A DNA stretch of 64,000 nt from HGM04593 sp045631205 (GTDB lineage Bacteria; Bacteroidota; Bacteroidia; Bacteroidales; Bacteroidaceae), in NCBI GenBank assembly GCA_045631205.1, contig JAZQUI010000026.1:1-64000 (forward strand), read 5' to 3'. Both the position numbers and the translations under genes were made by a program. The notes below the pieces were generated by a model, which worked only from the letters and a program-made list of their open reading frames with translations, was not told the DNA's origin and did not search any database. Positions 16,235-24,468 of the stretch are shown here, in pieces (the stretch's first letter is position 1; the number at the start of each line of letters is the position of its first letter).

Positions 16235-16268
16235 ACAAAAAATTGCGACCAAAGCCGCAATTTTTTGT
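16235..16268 (-). terminator. Terminator after the mutarotase gene
   Basis: A perfect 13-bp stem (ACAAAAAATTGCG with CGCAATTTTTTGT) and an 8-nt loop. It begins 6 nt after the mutarotase stop and ends the SPOR-mutarotase transcript. Confidence 0.8.
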
Positions 16269-16274
16269 CTGAGT

Positions 16275-16667
16275 TTATTCGTACAGATGAAAGATTCTCT
16301 CCATCGACTGCCATTTTTCATTAGAGGAACTACCCTCGGCTGCTTGCTGGAAGAGCGACATATAGTCTTCCCACTCCTGCTGGCGTGGCAATGTTGCCAA
16401 ACGTGCCATAGCTGTGTCCCAATCAAAATCGAGCGCCGTTTCAACAATCATCACAAGGCGAGTTCCAACAAGATAGATTTCCATTTCCAGAATACCTACT
16501 TCGCGTATGCCTGCAAGAACCTCGCTCCACACCTCGCCCTCGCTATGACGGCGGCGATACTCGGCTATGAGTTCGGGGTTATCTTTCAATTCCAGAGCCT
16601 GGCAATAACGCTTAACCGCGCAGCCATACTCCTTTACTTTGTAGCCGGTGGAAATATTCTCCATCAT
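16275..16667 (-). CDS. L-rhamnose mutarotase family protein (RhaM/FucM-like)
   Basis: A 130-residue ferredoxin-like fold protein that interconverts the alpha and beta anomers of L-rhamnose or L-fucose. The family pattern is clear: KRYCQALELKDNPELIAEYRRRH with the conserved Tyr and His, then IREVGILEMEIYLVGTRLVMI and a C-terminal WxxYMSLFQ block. No rhamnose or fucose catabolic gene is nearby. It overlaps the stop of the SPOR lipoprotein gene by one base and so is co-translated with it. Two Met codons begin the frame; either could be used. Confidence 0.85.
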   Translation of the reverse strand: MMENISTGYKVKEYGCAVKRYCQALELKDNPELIAEYRRRHSEGEVWSEVLAGIREVGILEMEIYLVGTRLVMIVETALDFDWDTAMARLATLPRQQEWEDYMSLFQQAAEGSSSNEKWQSMERIFHLYE

Positions 16668-17170
16668 TACTTATTGTAAAGCAACCACGCCTTCTGGAAA
16701 TCGGCGTTGTCGGGGTTATTAGCCTTGAACTGCTCACGATACTCGGCAGCCTGCTGTTTGCTGTCGAAAGAACCGCAAACCACGCGATACATACCTGTTG
16801 CAGGATTCTGTACGATAATTGCGTTATATCCCTGGGCAATAAGACCCTCTTTAACACTCTCGGCACCCTCTTTTCTACCGAAGCTGCCACACACAACACT
16901 GAAATCCTTCAAAGAACCTACAGCACCCGAAGCGAGAACTACTTTCTCAGTGCGATACGAAGTATCAACATTTGCAGAACCGGTTGTAGTTGTTGTTGTA
17001 GTAGTTACAGGAGCAATCTCGATAGGCTCGTCGGCCTGTCCTTGTCCTTGAGCGAGTTCTGTCTGCTGAGCTTGGTCGTAAGCCTTCTTATATTCAGACT
17101 TTGCGGTTTTACAAGATGTAAATGCAAACACAGCGCACAAAGCAAATCCCAATACAAATAATTTCTTCAT
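16667..17170 (-). CDS. SPOR-domain lipoprotein
   Basis: A 167-residue lipoprotein with signal peptide and lipobox FTSC (Cys20). A low-complexity linker includes eight consecutive Thr (about 56-63), encoded by a short run of ACN codons. The C-terminal SPOR domain (about 88-165; FSVVCGSFGRKEGAESVKEGL, YRVVCGSFDSKQQAAEYREQF) would bind denuded glycan strands of peptidoglycan at division sites. It is co-transcribed with the mutarotase gene. The exact partner is unknown. Confidence 0.88.
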   Translation of the reverse strand: MKKLFVLGFALCAVFAFTSCKTAKSEYKKAYDQAQQTELAQGQGQADEPIEIAPVTTTTTTTTGSANVDTSYRTEKVVLASGAVGSLKDFSVVCGSFGRKEGAESVKEGLIAQGYNAIIVQNPATGMYRVVCGSFDSKQQAAEYREQFKANNPDNADFQKAWLLYNK

Positions 17171-17419
17171 TTTATTCCAATTTTAATTCAACATAAATTC
17201 AACAATAATCGCGAATACCGCGAATCGAATGCAAAAATACGAATAAATGAGCGAGAAATATAGAGCTTGCTCTAATATTTTTCAAAGCGAATGAAAGTAT
17301 TTTCGCGTTTATCGCAGATAACCCATTACGCAACACGTTTTTTCACCCTTTTTAAGCCGTTTTTACGCCAAAAAGAGAAAGGCTTTTTGTTATAAACAAT
17401 ATAAGCAAAAAACGTATTT

Positions 17420-18301
17420 ATGCCTTTCATCGATTATTATCAAATTCTCGGAGTTAACAAGGATGCCACAGAGGCGGAGATTAAAAAAGCCTACCGCAAA
17501 ATGGCTAAAAAATATCACCCCGACATAAACAAGGATGACCCACAAGCCGAAGCGCACTTCCAGGCCATAAACGAAGCGAATGAGGTACTCGGCAACCCGG
17601 AAAAACGAAAGAAATATGACGAATATGGCGAACACTGGAAACACGCCGACGAATTCGAGACACAACGACGCGAGCAGAAACAACGCGAAAACGAGTTCCG
17701 ATTTGGCGGTTACGACAAGAGTTTTGGGGGTAGTTATGGGTTCAGCGACTTTTTCGAAGAGCTCTTCGGCGCAAGCGGGCGCAACCACCGGCAACAAGAC
17801 GCCGACCTGCAAGCCACACTCACCATAACATTGTGCGATGCTGCAACAACACACAAGCAGACATTCTCCATAAATGGTGAGAATATAAGAATAACAATTC
17901 CCGCCGGCATTGCCGACGGGCAAAAGATACGTCTGAAAGGACACGGAGTCTCACTGCCAGACGGGAAACGCGGCGACCTCTACCTGACAATAAACATTGC
18001 ACCCGACCCTCACTTCACACGCAAAGGTAACGACCTATACACCACCGCTACTATTGACATCTACACCCTGTTGCTCGGTGGAGATGCAAGAATTCCAACC
18101 CTCAACGGCGAGGTAAGAACTACCATCAAAGCCGGAACCGCGCCCGACAGCAAGCTACGTTTAAAAGGCAAAGGTTTCCCCATATACAAAAAAGATGGCG
18201 AAGCGGGAGACCTTTACATAACAATCAAAACCACAATACCCGCACTTAACGAAGAGCAGAAAAGACTTATGCAACAAATAAAAAGCCTCTCTACCAAATA
18301 G
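17420..18301 (+). CDS. CbpA-type DnaJ co-chaperone
   Basis: A 293-residue J-domain protein. The N-terminal J domain (2-70) carries the HPD motif (KYHPDINKDD) that stimulates DnaK ATPase. A short G/F-rich linker (RFGGYDKSFGGSYGFSDFF) follows, then two substrate-binding beta domains (about 130-290) with no zinc finger. This architecture is that of CbpA rather than DnaJ. Its stop codon lies inside the loop of a bidirectional terminator. It is transcribed divergently from the SPOR lipoprotein gene. Confidence 0.92.
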   Translation: MPFIDYYQILGVNKDATEAEIKKAYRKMAKKYHPDINKDDPQAEAHFQAINEANEVLGNPEKRKKYDEYGEHWKHADEFETQRREQKQRENEFRFGGYDKSFGGSYGFSDFFEELFGASGRNHRQQDADLQATLTITLCDAATTHKQTFSINGENIRITIPAGIADGQKIRLKGHGVSLPDGKRGDLYLTINIAPDPHFTRKGNDLYTTATIDIYTLLLGGDARIPTLNGEVRTTIKAGTAPDSKLRLKGKGFPIYKKDGEAGDLYITIKTTIPALNEEQKRLMQQIKSLSTK

Positions 18302-18313
18302 CAGAGAGGCTTT
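18282..18313. terminator. Bidirectional terminator between the chaperone gene and tspO
   Basis: An 11-bp perfect stem, AAAGCCTCTCT with AGAGAGGCTTT, flanked by A on the left and T on the right. The 3' end of the chaperone gene forms the first arm and loop. The tspO gene ends 7 nt away on the other strand. Confidence 0.85.
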
Positions 18314-18319
18314 ACTCGT

Positions 18320-18784
18320 TTAATTATACACAGCAATAAACCCATTCAAATAGGTTGCAAACAACAGCCACACAACATAAGGCACCATAAGCCACCCGGC
18401 AACACTTTTCACCAAGAAACAGCCTGCAACATACATAAAGGCAAGCATATCCATAATAAGTATTATGATAAGTCCCATAAGCGGCGACTGCATATAAAAG
18501 AAGCAAAAGCTCCACAACACATTAAGCACAAGTTGCAAGGAAAACAGTGTAAAAAGCAGACGCGAGTATATGGAACGCACACCCCACATAATACCGGCTG
18601 CAATACCCATCAACACATACAACAAACCCCACACGGCGGGAAATACCGACACGGGTGGCGTAAGTGGAGAGATAAATAGCGAAGGATACCACTCGGCAAG
18701 AGCCGCAGTCTGCAAGAAACACGAAACGTAGCCTGCAAACAAGCAGATGGCTACAAACAAAATAACAGGAACAACTCTTCTCAT
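18320..18784 (-). CDS. tspO: TspO/MBR family tryptophan-rich sensory protein
   Basis: A 154-residue membrane protein with five predicted helices. The family binds porphyrins and other tetrapyrroles and has been linked to their export or degradation. Diagnostic segments are SPLTPPVSVFPAVWGLLYVLMGIAAG in the first loop and helix, NVLWSFCFF in the middle and PYVVWLLFATYLNGFI in the last helix. It is single and flanked by terminators on both sides. Confidence 0.9.
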   Translation of the reverse strand: MRRVVPVILFVAICLFAGYVSCFLQTAALAEWYPSLFISPLTPPVSVFPAVWGLLYVLMGIAAGIMWGVRSIYSRLLFTLFSLQLVLNVLWSFCFFYMQSPLMGLIIILIMDMLAFMYVAGCFLVKSVAGWLMVPYVVWLLFATYLNGFIAVYN

Positions 18785-18842
18785 ACAAAACTAATTTTAT
18801 AAAGCAAACAATCCAAGAAAACATTTGTTCCACAAAAAGAAA

Positions 18843-18875
18843 AAAGGTGCGCCGGCACAAGCCTGGCACACCTTT
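18843..18875 (-). terminator. Terminator after the 5'-nucleotidase gene
   Basis: On the minus strand, arms AAAGGTGTGCC and GGCGCACCTTT form a stem with one bulge and a G-U pair. A T-rich tract follows. It lies 21 nt beyond the stop. Confidence 0.75.
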
Positions 18876-18896
18876 ATATCATATAACGTTTACAAC

Positions 18897-19847
18897 TTAT
18901 TCTGCAGCCTTACTTTCGTTTCTTGTTTTTATCACATCATTTATCTGCGAACTTGAGTGATAAGGCACTTTGCCCGAAGGAACATATTTGCTCGATGTCG
19001 AGAGGTGTGTATCCTGGTCATCGAAGAAGATGTGCGCGCCAAAAGCCTTCAACAATTCATCCTTGCGTAACCCGCCAAGGAAATAAGCCTCATCGACATA
19101 AACACCCCACTTGCGCAGAGTCTTTATAACACGAAAGTGTGAGGGCAAACTGCGCGAAGTTACTATTGCCAAACGCAAAGGCGAAAGTTCTATCGTAGTA
19201 GGCAGACACTCCTGTATTGCCGACAGTTTTTTCAACAAATTGGCAAATGGACCCTCTTTCAAAGGCACATCGGCATTCTCCTTTTCATACTTGTAGAAAG
19301 CATCTATACCCTCGGACTTGAAACGGCACTCCGACTCGTCGGAAAAAATAACCGCATCGGCGTCAAAAGCAATCTTCACACGGCTATCCTCGGGGTTAAA
19401 ATCGGTGGGAGGTGCATAAATGAGCGCAGCAGCACAAATACCGGAATCGATCACGCGCTGCACATCGCTCTCGTCTTTCGAGAGAAAAAGGTCGATAGAA
19501 AAAGCCTTCAAATATTTCGACAACGACTCACCACCCGAGAGAGCAACGCGGGTAATATCCAAACCATAAACATCAAGCGATTTAAGCATACGCATACCTG
19601 TTTCGGGGCTGTTACGTGACATCACCACAACCTCTACAATAGGGCGGTTAGCCTGCTTGTTAAGTTCCAGAAGGCTTTTCACAAGATAGAAAGCGGTTCC
19701 TTTCTCCAGAGGCTCATCTTCGTGTTCCTCCTGGTATTTTCTATATTTCGCAATACCATCACGCTCAAAAATCTCATTCTCCTTTTCAAGGTCGAAAAGC
19801 GCACGCGACGATACACCAACAACCAAACGTCCGTCTAAATTTTCCAT
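18897..19847 (-). CDS. 5'-nucleotidase, cytosolic cN-I type
   Basis: A 316-residue protein of the 5_nucleotid family related to mammalian cytosolic 5'-nucleotidase 1, which dephosphorylates AMP and other nucleoside monophosphates. Two internal parts begin alike (VGVSSRALFDLEKENEIF and IAFDADAVIFSDESE); the second carries the HAD-like FDADAV with the probable nucleophile Asp. LAIVTSRSLPSHFRVIKTLR and the C-terminal IFFDDQDTHL motif complete the fold. Length matches the family. It is a single-gene unit with its own terminator. Confidence 0.85.
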   Translation of the reverse strand: MENLDGRLVVGVSSRALFDLEKENEIFERDGIAKYRKYQEEHEDEPLEKGTAFYLVKSLLELNKQANRPIVEVVVMSRNSPETGMRMLKSLDVYGLDITRVALSGGESLSKYLKAFSIDLFLSKDESDVQRVIDSGICAAALIYAPPTDFNPEDSRVKIAFDADAVIFSDESECRFKSEGIDAFYKYEKENADVPLKEGPFANLLKKLSAIQECLPTTIELSPLRLAIVTSRSLPSHFRVIKTLRKWGVYVDEAYFLGGLRKDELLKAFGAHIFFDDQDTHLSTSSKYVPSGKVPYHSSSQINDVIKTRNESKAAE

Positions 19848-19983
19848 ATATAAAATTCAATCTTTCAACAAAAAACATAATTTCAAACTTCAAAAATAAC
19901 TCATTTACACTCACCAATCAATAAAAAAGCGAAAAAAATGGCTACACAAGCGGCTTTCAGCCCAAACATCCACAAAAAAGCAT

Positions 19984-19991
19984 TAACTTTG
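19984..19991 (+). promoter_or_regulatory. -7 element for the HAD phosphatase gene
   Basis: TAACTTTG matches TAnnTTTG exactly. Transcription would begin close to 19998, only about 15 nt before ATG 20013, which argues against the upstream in-frame TTG at 20001. No clear -33 element. Confidence 0.5.
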
Positions 19992-20012
19992 TAAAAATAT
20001 TTGATACAAATT

Positions 20013-20639
20013 ATGATAAAAGAATTAGTCTTTGATTTTGGTGGCGTTCTCACCCTTATCGACACAGAAAAAGCACTGCAATGCTTTCGCGAGATAGGCA
20101 TAAAGAACCCCGAAGAATATATAAACCCATACCTGCAAAAAGGACCTTTCTTTGCATTGGAGAACGGCGACATCACTGCCGAAGAGTTTTGCGAAGAGTT
20201 GTCGAAAATAAGCGGCCGCACCATAACCTACGAGGATGCAAAACAGGCGTGGCTGGGATTCATTGTAAAAGTGCAGACCGAATTTATGGAATACCTGCAA
20301 CTATTGCGCCCACGTTACCGCCTCTCAGTACTCAGCAACACAAACCCTTTCATACAAAGCTGGGCACGGAGCAAAGATTTCACACCATGTGGTAAATCGC
20401 TCGACGACTACTTCGACCGTCTTTTCCTCAGTTACAAGATGAACTGTTCAAAACCCTGCGAAGCCATCTATCACAAGATGTTACTCGAAGGTAATATGAA
20501 AGCCGAAGAGACACTCTTCATCGACGATGGCGACAAAAACATCGCAGCGGCACGCAAAGCAGGCATCAACACACTTAAAGTAGCCAACGGAGAAGATTGG
20601 CGCGACATTCTCGAAAGAACTCTCTCATTCTATAAATAA
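20013..20639 (+). CDS. HAD-superfamily phosphatase
   Basis: A 208-residue HAD hydrolase of the YihX/epoxide-hydrolase-like group. Motif I is FDFGGVLT (nucleophile Asp), motif II is LSNTNPF, a Lys before KPCEAIYHKML serves as motif III, and motif IV is FIDDGDKNI. The substrate is probably a small sugar or nucleotide phosphate but cannot be told from sequence. The ATG at 20013 was preferred over the TTG at 20001. It is convergent with the SulP gene across a shared terminator. Confidence 0.85.
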   Translation: MIKELVFDFGGVLTLIDTEKALQCFREIGIKNPEEYINPYLQKGPFFALENGDITAEEFCEELSKISGRTITYEDAKQAWLGFIVKVQTEFMEYLQLLRPRYRLSVLSNTNPFIQSWARSKDFTPCGKSLDDYFDRLFLSYKMNCSKPCEAIYHKMLLEGNMKAEETLFIDDGDKNIAAARKAGINTLKVANGEDWRDILERTLSFYK

Positions 20640-20655
20640 AGAACCTTCATAAAAC

Positions 20656-20691
20656 AATAACAGCGGCAAATGATTATTTGCCGCTGTTATT
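20656..20691. terminator. Bidirectional terminator between HAD and SulP genes
   Basis: A perfect 16-bp stem, AATAACAGCGGCAAAT with ATTTGCCGCTGTTATT, and a 4-nt loop. It serves both convergent genes, which end at 20639 and 20714. Confidence 0.9.
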
Positions 20692-20713
20692 TGTTATTAT
20701 ACAAAAGAAAGTA

Positions 20714-22420
20714 TTACTTCTCACTCTCTATAGTTTCCAAAACTTCTTTTGCACGGTCGAGCGCAGTGTGAATATCGGCGCAGATATTTTCACGACCAAC
20801 CATTGCAGCGATACCCGACTTACGGAGTTTCTTTGCCACATTATCGTGTACACCCGAAAGAATTACCACACGTTTTTCGCCGAGTGATGCCTGAATAAAA
20901 ATTTCGAGGTTATGCAAGCCTGTCGAGTCGATGAAAGTAACCTTTCTCATACGAATTATACGCACGGGCGAAGCGTGAGTCTCGCGTGTAAGCTCGTCAA
21001 ACTTGGTAGCAATACCAAAGAAGAAAGGTCCTTCGATCTCAAATACATCCACGCCGGCAGGGATTGAGAGAATCTCATCGTGCTCACCATCGTGGTGCAC
21101 TTCAAGTTCATTGGTAACCACTGACACAGTAGTGCTGTCCATAACACGCTTCATAAATATAACCACAGCCATTAAAAGACCAATCTCTATGGCAAATGTA
21201 AGGTCGAAGAATACAGTAAGCAGCAGAGTTACAAACAAAACGCTTGTACCCGACATCGTTGCCTTGCACATAGAGCGAATGGTGCGCCAGCCACTCATAT
21301 TATAAGAAACCATAACAAGCACACCCGCGAGGCAAGGCATAGGTATCTTACCAACAATACCACCAAGGAACATAAGCACCAAAAGAAGTACCAAAGTATG
21401 CACAACACCGGCAACAGGAGTTTTACCACCGTTATTGATATTTGCCATTGTACGCGCAATGGCACCGGTAGCAGGAATACCACCAAAGAAAGGTACCACA
21501 ATATTCGCAATACCCTGGCCTATCAACTCTGTGTTTGAGTTATGACGGTCGCCAATAACACCATCGGCAACCATAGCCGACAAGAGCGACTCTATGGCAC
21601 CAAGCATTGCTATGGTAAATGCCACAGGCGCAAGAGCCTGAATGGTAGAGAAGAAAGAGCCATCGTCAAAGTTCAAAGCTGGCAACTGGAACGAAGGAAG
21701 ACCGGAAGGCAACTCATACAGGTCCTCGATAGTTTTAATAGAGGTAACTCCCGCAAACTCTTTCAACAACCATGCAATGAGAGTCATGACGATAATCGCC
21801 AAAAGCGAACCGGGCACTTTACGAGAGAATTTAGGAGTAACAGCAATGAGAGCAACACTCAATATACCCATTGCAGCACTCCACCAATCAATATTGCCAA
21901 TATTTCTGAAGTAGCACACCCACTTGTCCACAAAGTTGGCGGGAACATTCTCTATACCCAAGCCCAAGAGGTCATTTATCTGTGTTGAGAAAATGGTAAT
22001 GGCAATACCTCCTGTGAAACCTATAATTATAGGATAAGGCATAAACTTGATTATGCCACCCATGCGGCACAAGCCCATAATAACAAGCATTGCACCGGCC
22101 ATAATGGTAGCAATTGCAAGACCACCAAGACCAAACTGCTGCACAACGCCATAGACGATAATGATGAAAGCGCCGGTGGGACCACCAATCTGCACCTTTG
22201 AGCCACCAAACACCGAAATAAGCGCACCTGCAATAATAGCAGTCACCAAACCCTCGGTGGGGCCCACACCACTTGCAATACCAAACGCGATTGCCAAAGG
22301 TATTGCAACAACACCAACAATAATACCGGCCATAACATCGGCACTGAATTTCTCACGCGAATAACTTTTCATCGCCTCAAAAAACTTCGGATGAAAATCA
22401 ATCAACTTTTTTGCGTTCAT
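20714..22420 (-). CDS. SulP family anion transporter with STAS domain
   Basis: A 568-residue inner-membrane transporter for sulfate, bicarbonate or another small anion. The SulP signature sits near the N-terminus (GIIVGVVAIPLAIAFGIASGVGPTEGL), followed by 10-14 predicted helices and GGPTGAFIIIV. A C-terminal STAS domain (about 440-560; TFIDSTGLHNLEIF) is cytoplasmic and regulatory. I chose ATG 22420 (MNAKKLIDFHP) over an in-frame Met eight codons upstream. The actual substrate is not determinable here. Confidence 0.9.
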   Translation of the reverse strand: MNAKKLIDFHPKFFEAMKSYSREKFSADVMAGIIVGVVAIPLAIAFGIASGVGPTEGLVTAIIAGALISVFGGSKVQIGGPTGAFIIIVYGVVQQFGLGGLAIATIMAGAMLVIMGLCRMGGIIKFMPYPIIIGFTGGIAITIFSTQINDLLGLGIENVPANFVDKWVCYFRNIGNIDWWSAAMGILSVALIAVTPKFSRKVPGSLLAIIVMTLIAWLLKEFAGVTSIKTIEDLYELPSGLPSFQLPALNFDDGSFFSTIQALAPVAFTIAMLGAIESLLSAMVADGVIGDRHNSNTELIGQGIANIVVPFFGGIPATGAIARTMANINNGGKTPVAGVVHTLVLLLVLMFLGGIVGKIPMPCLAGVLVMVSYNMSGWRTIRSMCKATMSGTSVLFVTLLLTVFFDLTFAIEIGLLMAVVIFMKRVMDSTTVSVVTNELEVHHDGEHDEILSIPAGVDVFEIEGPFFFGIATKFDELTRETHASPVRIIRMRKVTFIDSTGLHNLEIFIQASLGEKRVVILSGVHDNVAKKLRKSGIAAMVGRENICADIHTALDRAKEVLETIESEK

Positions 22421-22478
22421 ATTTTTATGTAATAGATTTTTCAAAAAAACTGGCTAAGCGCATTCAAAAGCCATTATT

Positions 22479-22508
22479 TAAAAAAGAGGCGGAACATAAC
22501 CACCTCTT
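22479..22508 (-). terminator. Terminator after the thioesterase gene
   Basis: On the minus strand, AAGAGGTGG and CCGCCTCTT pair with one G-U, followed by six T. It ends the bcp-mscS-thioesterase run. Confidence 0.85.
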
Positions 22509-22525
22509 ATAATTCAATCTAATCT

Positions 22526-22942
22526 CTATTCAAGACTTTCCACCCCGTTCAAAGCAGCCTTTTTAGTATAACAGGTACTTTTAAAGCTTGCCACAAGTTC
22601 ACCATGTTGGTTTGTAACTTTAACCTCGAACGAAGGAAGTTTAGGATGAGCACACACAACAACAGCGTCAGCTGTAAGAACATCGCCCTCAAATGCAGCC
22701 TTGTGGTAATATATCGCAGCATCCACAGAGAGTGTGAGCATAAGACCACTATTTGCAACAAGTGCAAGCGCTGTGTCGGCAAGAGTAAATATTGCACCAC
22801 CCTGGCACACACCACCTGCATTGAGGTGATCGACACCAACCACCAACCTTGCACAAGCAGTACCTTGCGTTACAGAAAGTACCTCTACTCCCGATTTTGC
22901 CGCAAAGCGGTCGCCGGTTGCTATAAACTCCTTCAATGTCAT
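22526..22942 (-). CDS. PaaI-type hotdog acyl-CoA thioesterase
   Basis: A 138-residue hotdog-fold protein that hydrolyses an acyl- or aryl-CoA thioester. The active-site block HLNAGGVCQGGAIFTLADTALAL is typical of PaaI. It is followed by the VDAAIYYHKAA strand and a C-terminal beta sheet. No phenylacetate or aromatic pathway is nearby, so the substrate is open. It starts 3 nt after the mscS stop and is followed by a terminator. Confidence 0.9.
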   Translation of the reverse strand: MTLKEFIATGDRFAAKSGVEVLSVTQGTACARLVVGVDHLNAGGVCQGGAIFTLADTALALVANSGLMLTLSVDAAIYYHKAAFEGDVLTADAVVVCAHPKLPSFEVKVTNQHGELVASFKSTCYTKKAALNGVESLE

Positions 22943-22945
22943 CTT

Positions 22946-23857
22946 TTAATCCTGTTTTACGTTTACGGTCAATGTCTGATAGGGGAAGTTCAAGCCACGT
23001 TTGGGGAATGTCTCATAAACAGCCTTGTTCAGGTCGAAATATATGTCCCAATAATCGGACTGCTGAGCCCACACACGCACCACGATATCAATAGAACTTG
23101 CGCCCAACTCTTTCAAAGCAATAAAGGGCTCTGGTGTATTCAAAATGCGGCTATCGGCTGCAATAAGTTCTGAAAGCACCTCTTTTGCCTTCTCAAAATC
23201 GTCACCATAAGAGATGGAAAAAACAAAATCTACACGACGCAAAGACTCGCGTGAATAGTTGTTAATGATACCGGTAGAGAGAGGACCATTAGGAACAAGA
23301 ATAGTCTTGTTGTCGCCGGTTTGAATCAGAGTATTGAAAATCTGTATCTCTCTAACTGTACCGGTCTGTCCTTGTGCCTCAATAAAATCACCAACCTTAA
23401 AGGGACGGAACAACAAAATTATCACGCCACCTGCAAAGTTCTGCAAAGTTCCACTCAAAGCCATACCAATAGCAACACCGGCAGAGGCAAATAGAGCGAT
23501 AAACGATGATGTATCGATACCCAAGACGCTTATCAATATAATCAAGAGGATTATGAGAGATACTACATCAATCAAACTCACGAGGAAAGTTCTCACGGTG
23601 AGATTGACATCCCTCTTCTCCATCACCAACTTTAGTAGCGAAATAAGACGGCGAGTCAACCAACGTCCAACCATCCATATAAAAGCCACCTTCACAAGTT
23701 TCCAGCCAAGTGTCAAAGCAAACGTAACCACAATGTTTGTCACTTCGGCAACAGTAAGCCCCGAAATAGAAGCTATCGCCTCATCCAATTTTGCAACAGC
23801 ATCAATAGAGTCACCCGCTGCAGCAGTAGCTGTAGCCATAATAAAATCAAAAATCAT
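22946..23857 (-). CDS. Small-conductance mechanosensitive channel (MscS family)
   Basis: A 303-residue inner-membrane channel that opens on membrane tension and releases solutes during hypo-osmotic shock. Three N-terminal helices end in the pore helix (FIALFASAGVAIGMALSGTLQNFAGGVIIL), rich in Gly and Ala as in E. coli MscS. The beta domain begins at FRPFKVGDFIEAQGQTGTVREI with VPNGPLSTGIINNYS. The C-terminal alpha/beta vestibule is complete. It sits between bcp (16 nt upstream) and the thioesterase gene. Confidence 0.93.
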   Translation of the reverse strand: MIFDFIMATATAAAGDSIDAVAKLDEAIASISGLTVAEVTNIVVTFALTLGWKLVKVAFIWMVGRWLTRRLISLLKLVMEKRDVNLTVRTFLVSLIDVVSLIILLIILISVLGIDTSSFIALFASAGVAIGMALSGTLQNFAGGVIILLFRPFKVGDFIEAQGQTGTVREIQIFNTLIQTGDNKTILVPNGPLSTGIINNYSRESLRRVDFVFSISYGDDFEKAKEVLSELIAADSRILNTPEPFIALKELGASSIDIVVRVWAQQSDYWDIYFDLNKAVYETFPKRGLNFPYQTLTVNVKQD

Positions 23858-23873
23858 AGTAATATTTATTTAA

Positions 23874-24323
23874 TCAATCATTCAATATTTGTGCGGCTGC
23901 ATTTTTAGTGTCAACCTTTGAAATTACACGTTCAACACGACCATCAGTGCCTATAACAAACGTAGTGCGTATGATACCCATATATTCACGACCGGCCATC
24001 TTTTTTTGGCCCCAGGCACCGAATACTTCAATGGTCTTTTTATCGACATCGGCTATTAACGGAAAATTAAGTTGTTGTTTCTCCTTAAAACGCAGGTGCG
24101 AAGCCACACTATCGGCACTAACACCAACCACTGCATAACCGGCGGCGACAAGATCCGACAAACCATCGCGCAAAGAGCAAGCTTCGGCTGTACATCCCGG
24201 CGTGCTATCCTTCGGGTAGAAATACACCACAAGACGCCGGCCGCGATAATTACTGACCCTGATATCATTACCCTGTTCATCGGTACCCAAAAAATCGGGA
24301 GCAATGTCTCCAACCTGCAACAT
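23874..24323 (-). CDS. bcp: Thiol peroxidase, Bcp/PrxQ type peroxiredoxin
   Basis: A 149-residue peroxiredoxin that reduces hydrogen peroxide and organic hydroperoxides using thioredoxin. The peroxidatic Cys lies in STPGCTAEAC, with the resolving Cys five residues later, the standard PrxQ arrangement. GDIAPDF at the N-terminus and RTTFVIGTDGRV near the C-terminus are typical. First gene of bcp-mscS-thioesterase. A -7-like TAACTTTG lies at 24385-24392. Confidence 0.95.
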   Translation of the reverse strand: MLQVGDIAPDFLGTDEQGNDIRVSNYRGRRLVVYFYPKDSTPGCTAEACSLRDGLSDLVAAGYAVVGVSADSVASHLRFKEKQQLNFPLIADVDKKTIEVFGAWGQKKMAGREYMGIIRTTFVIGTDGRVERVISKVDTKNAAAQILND

Positions 24324-24362
24324 ATTTCAAATCACTTTAATAAACAGTTAAAAAGCCACAAA

Positions 24363-24392
24363 GCAGCCGTTTCAAAAACGGCTGCAAAGTTA
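24363..24392 (-). terminator. Hairpin with overlapping -7-like element before bcp
   Basis: A perfect 10-bp stem (GCAGCCGTTT with AAACGGCTGC, 24363-24385) followed on the minus strand by a T-rich tract, suited to end the DsbA-like gene 84 nt upstream. CAAAGTTA at 24385-24392 reads TAACTTTG on the minus strand and could be the -7 box for bcp, which would place the hairpin in the bcp leader. Confidence 0.5.
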
Positions 24393-24468
24393 CGAAAAAA
24401 AACTATAAATAACTACACCCTGACAGCAGCAAAAAGCAACCTACAAAAGGGTATTTTATCATAAAATA

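Noticed and set aside
17341..17419. Terminator between the SPOR and chaperone genes
   Set aside because: Only a weak AAGCC/GGCTT complementarity is seen, and the genes are divergent, so no terminator is needed.
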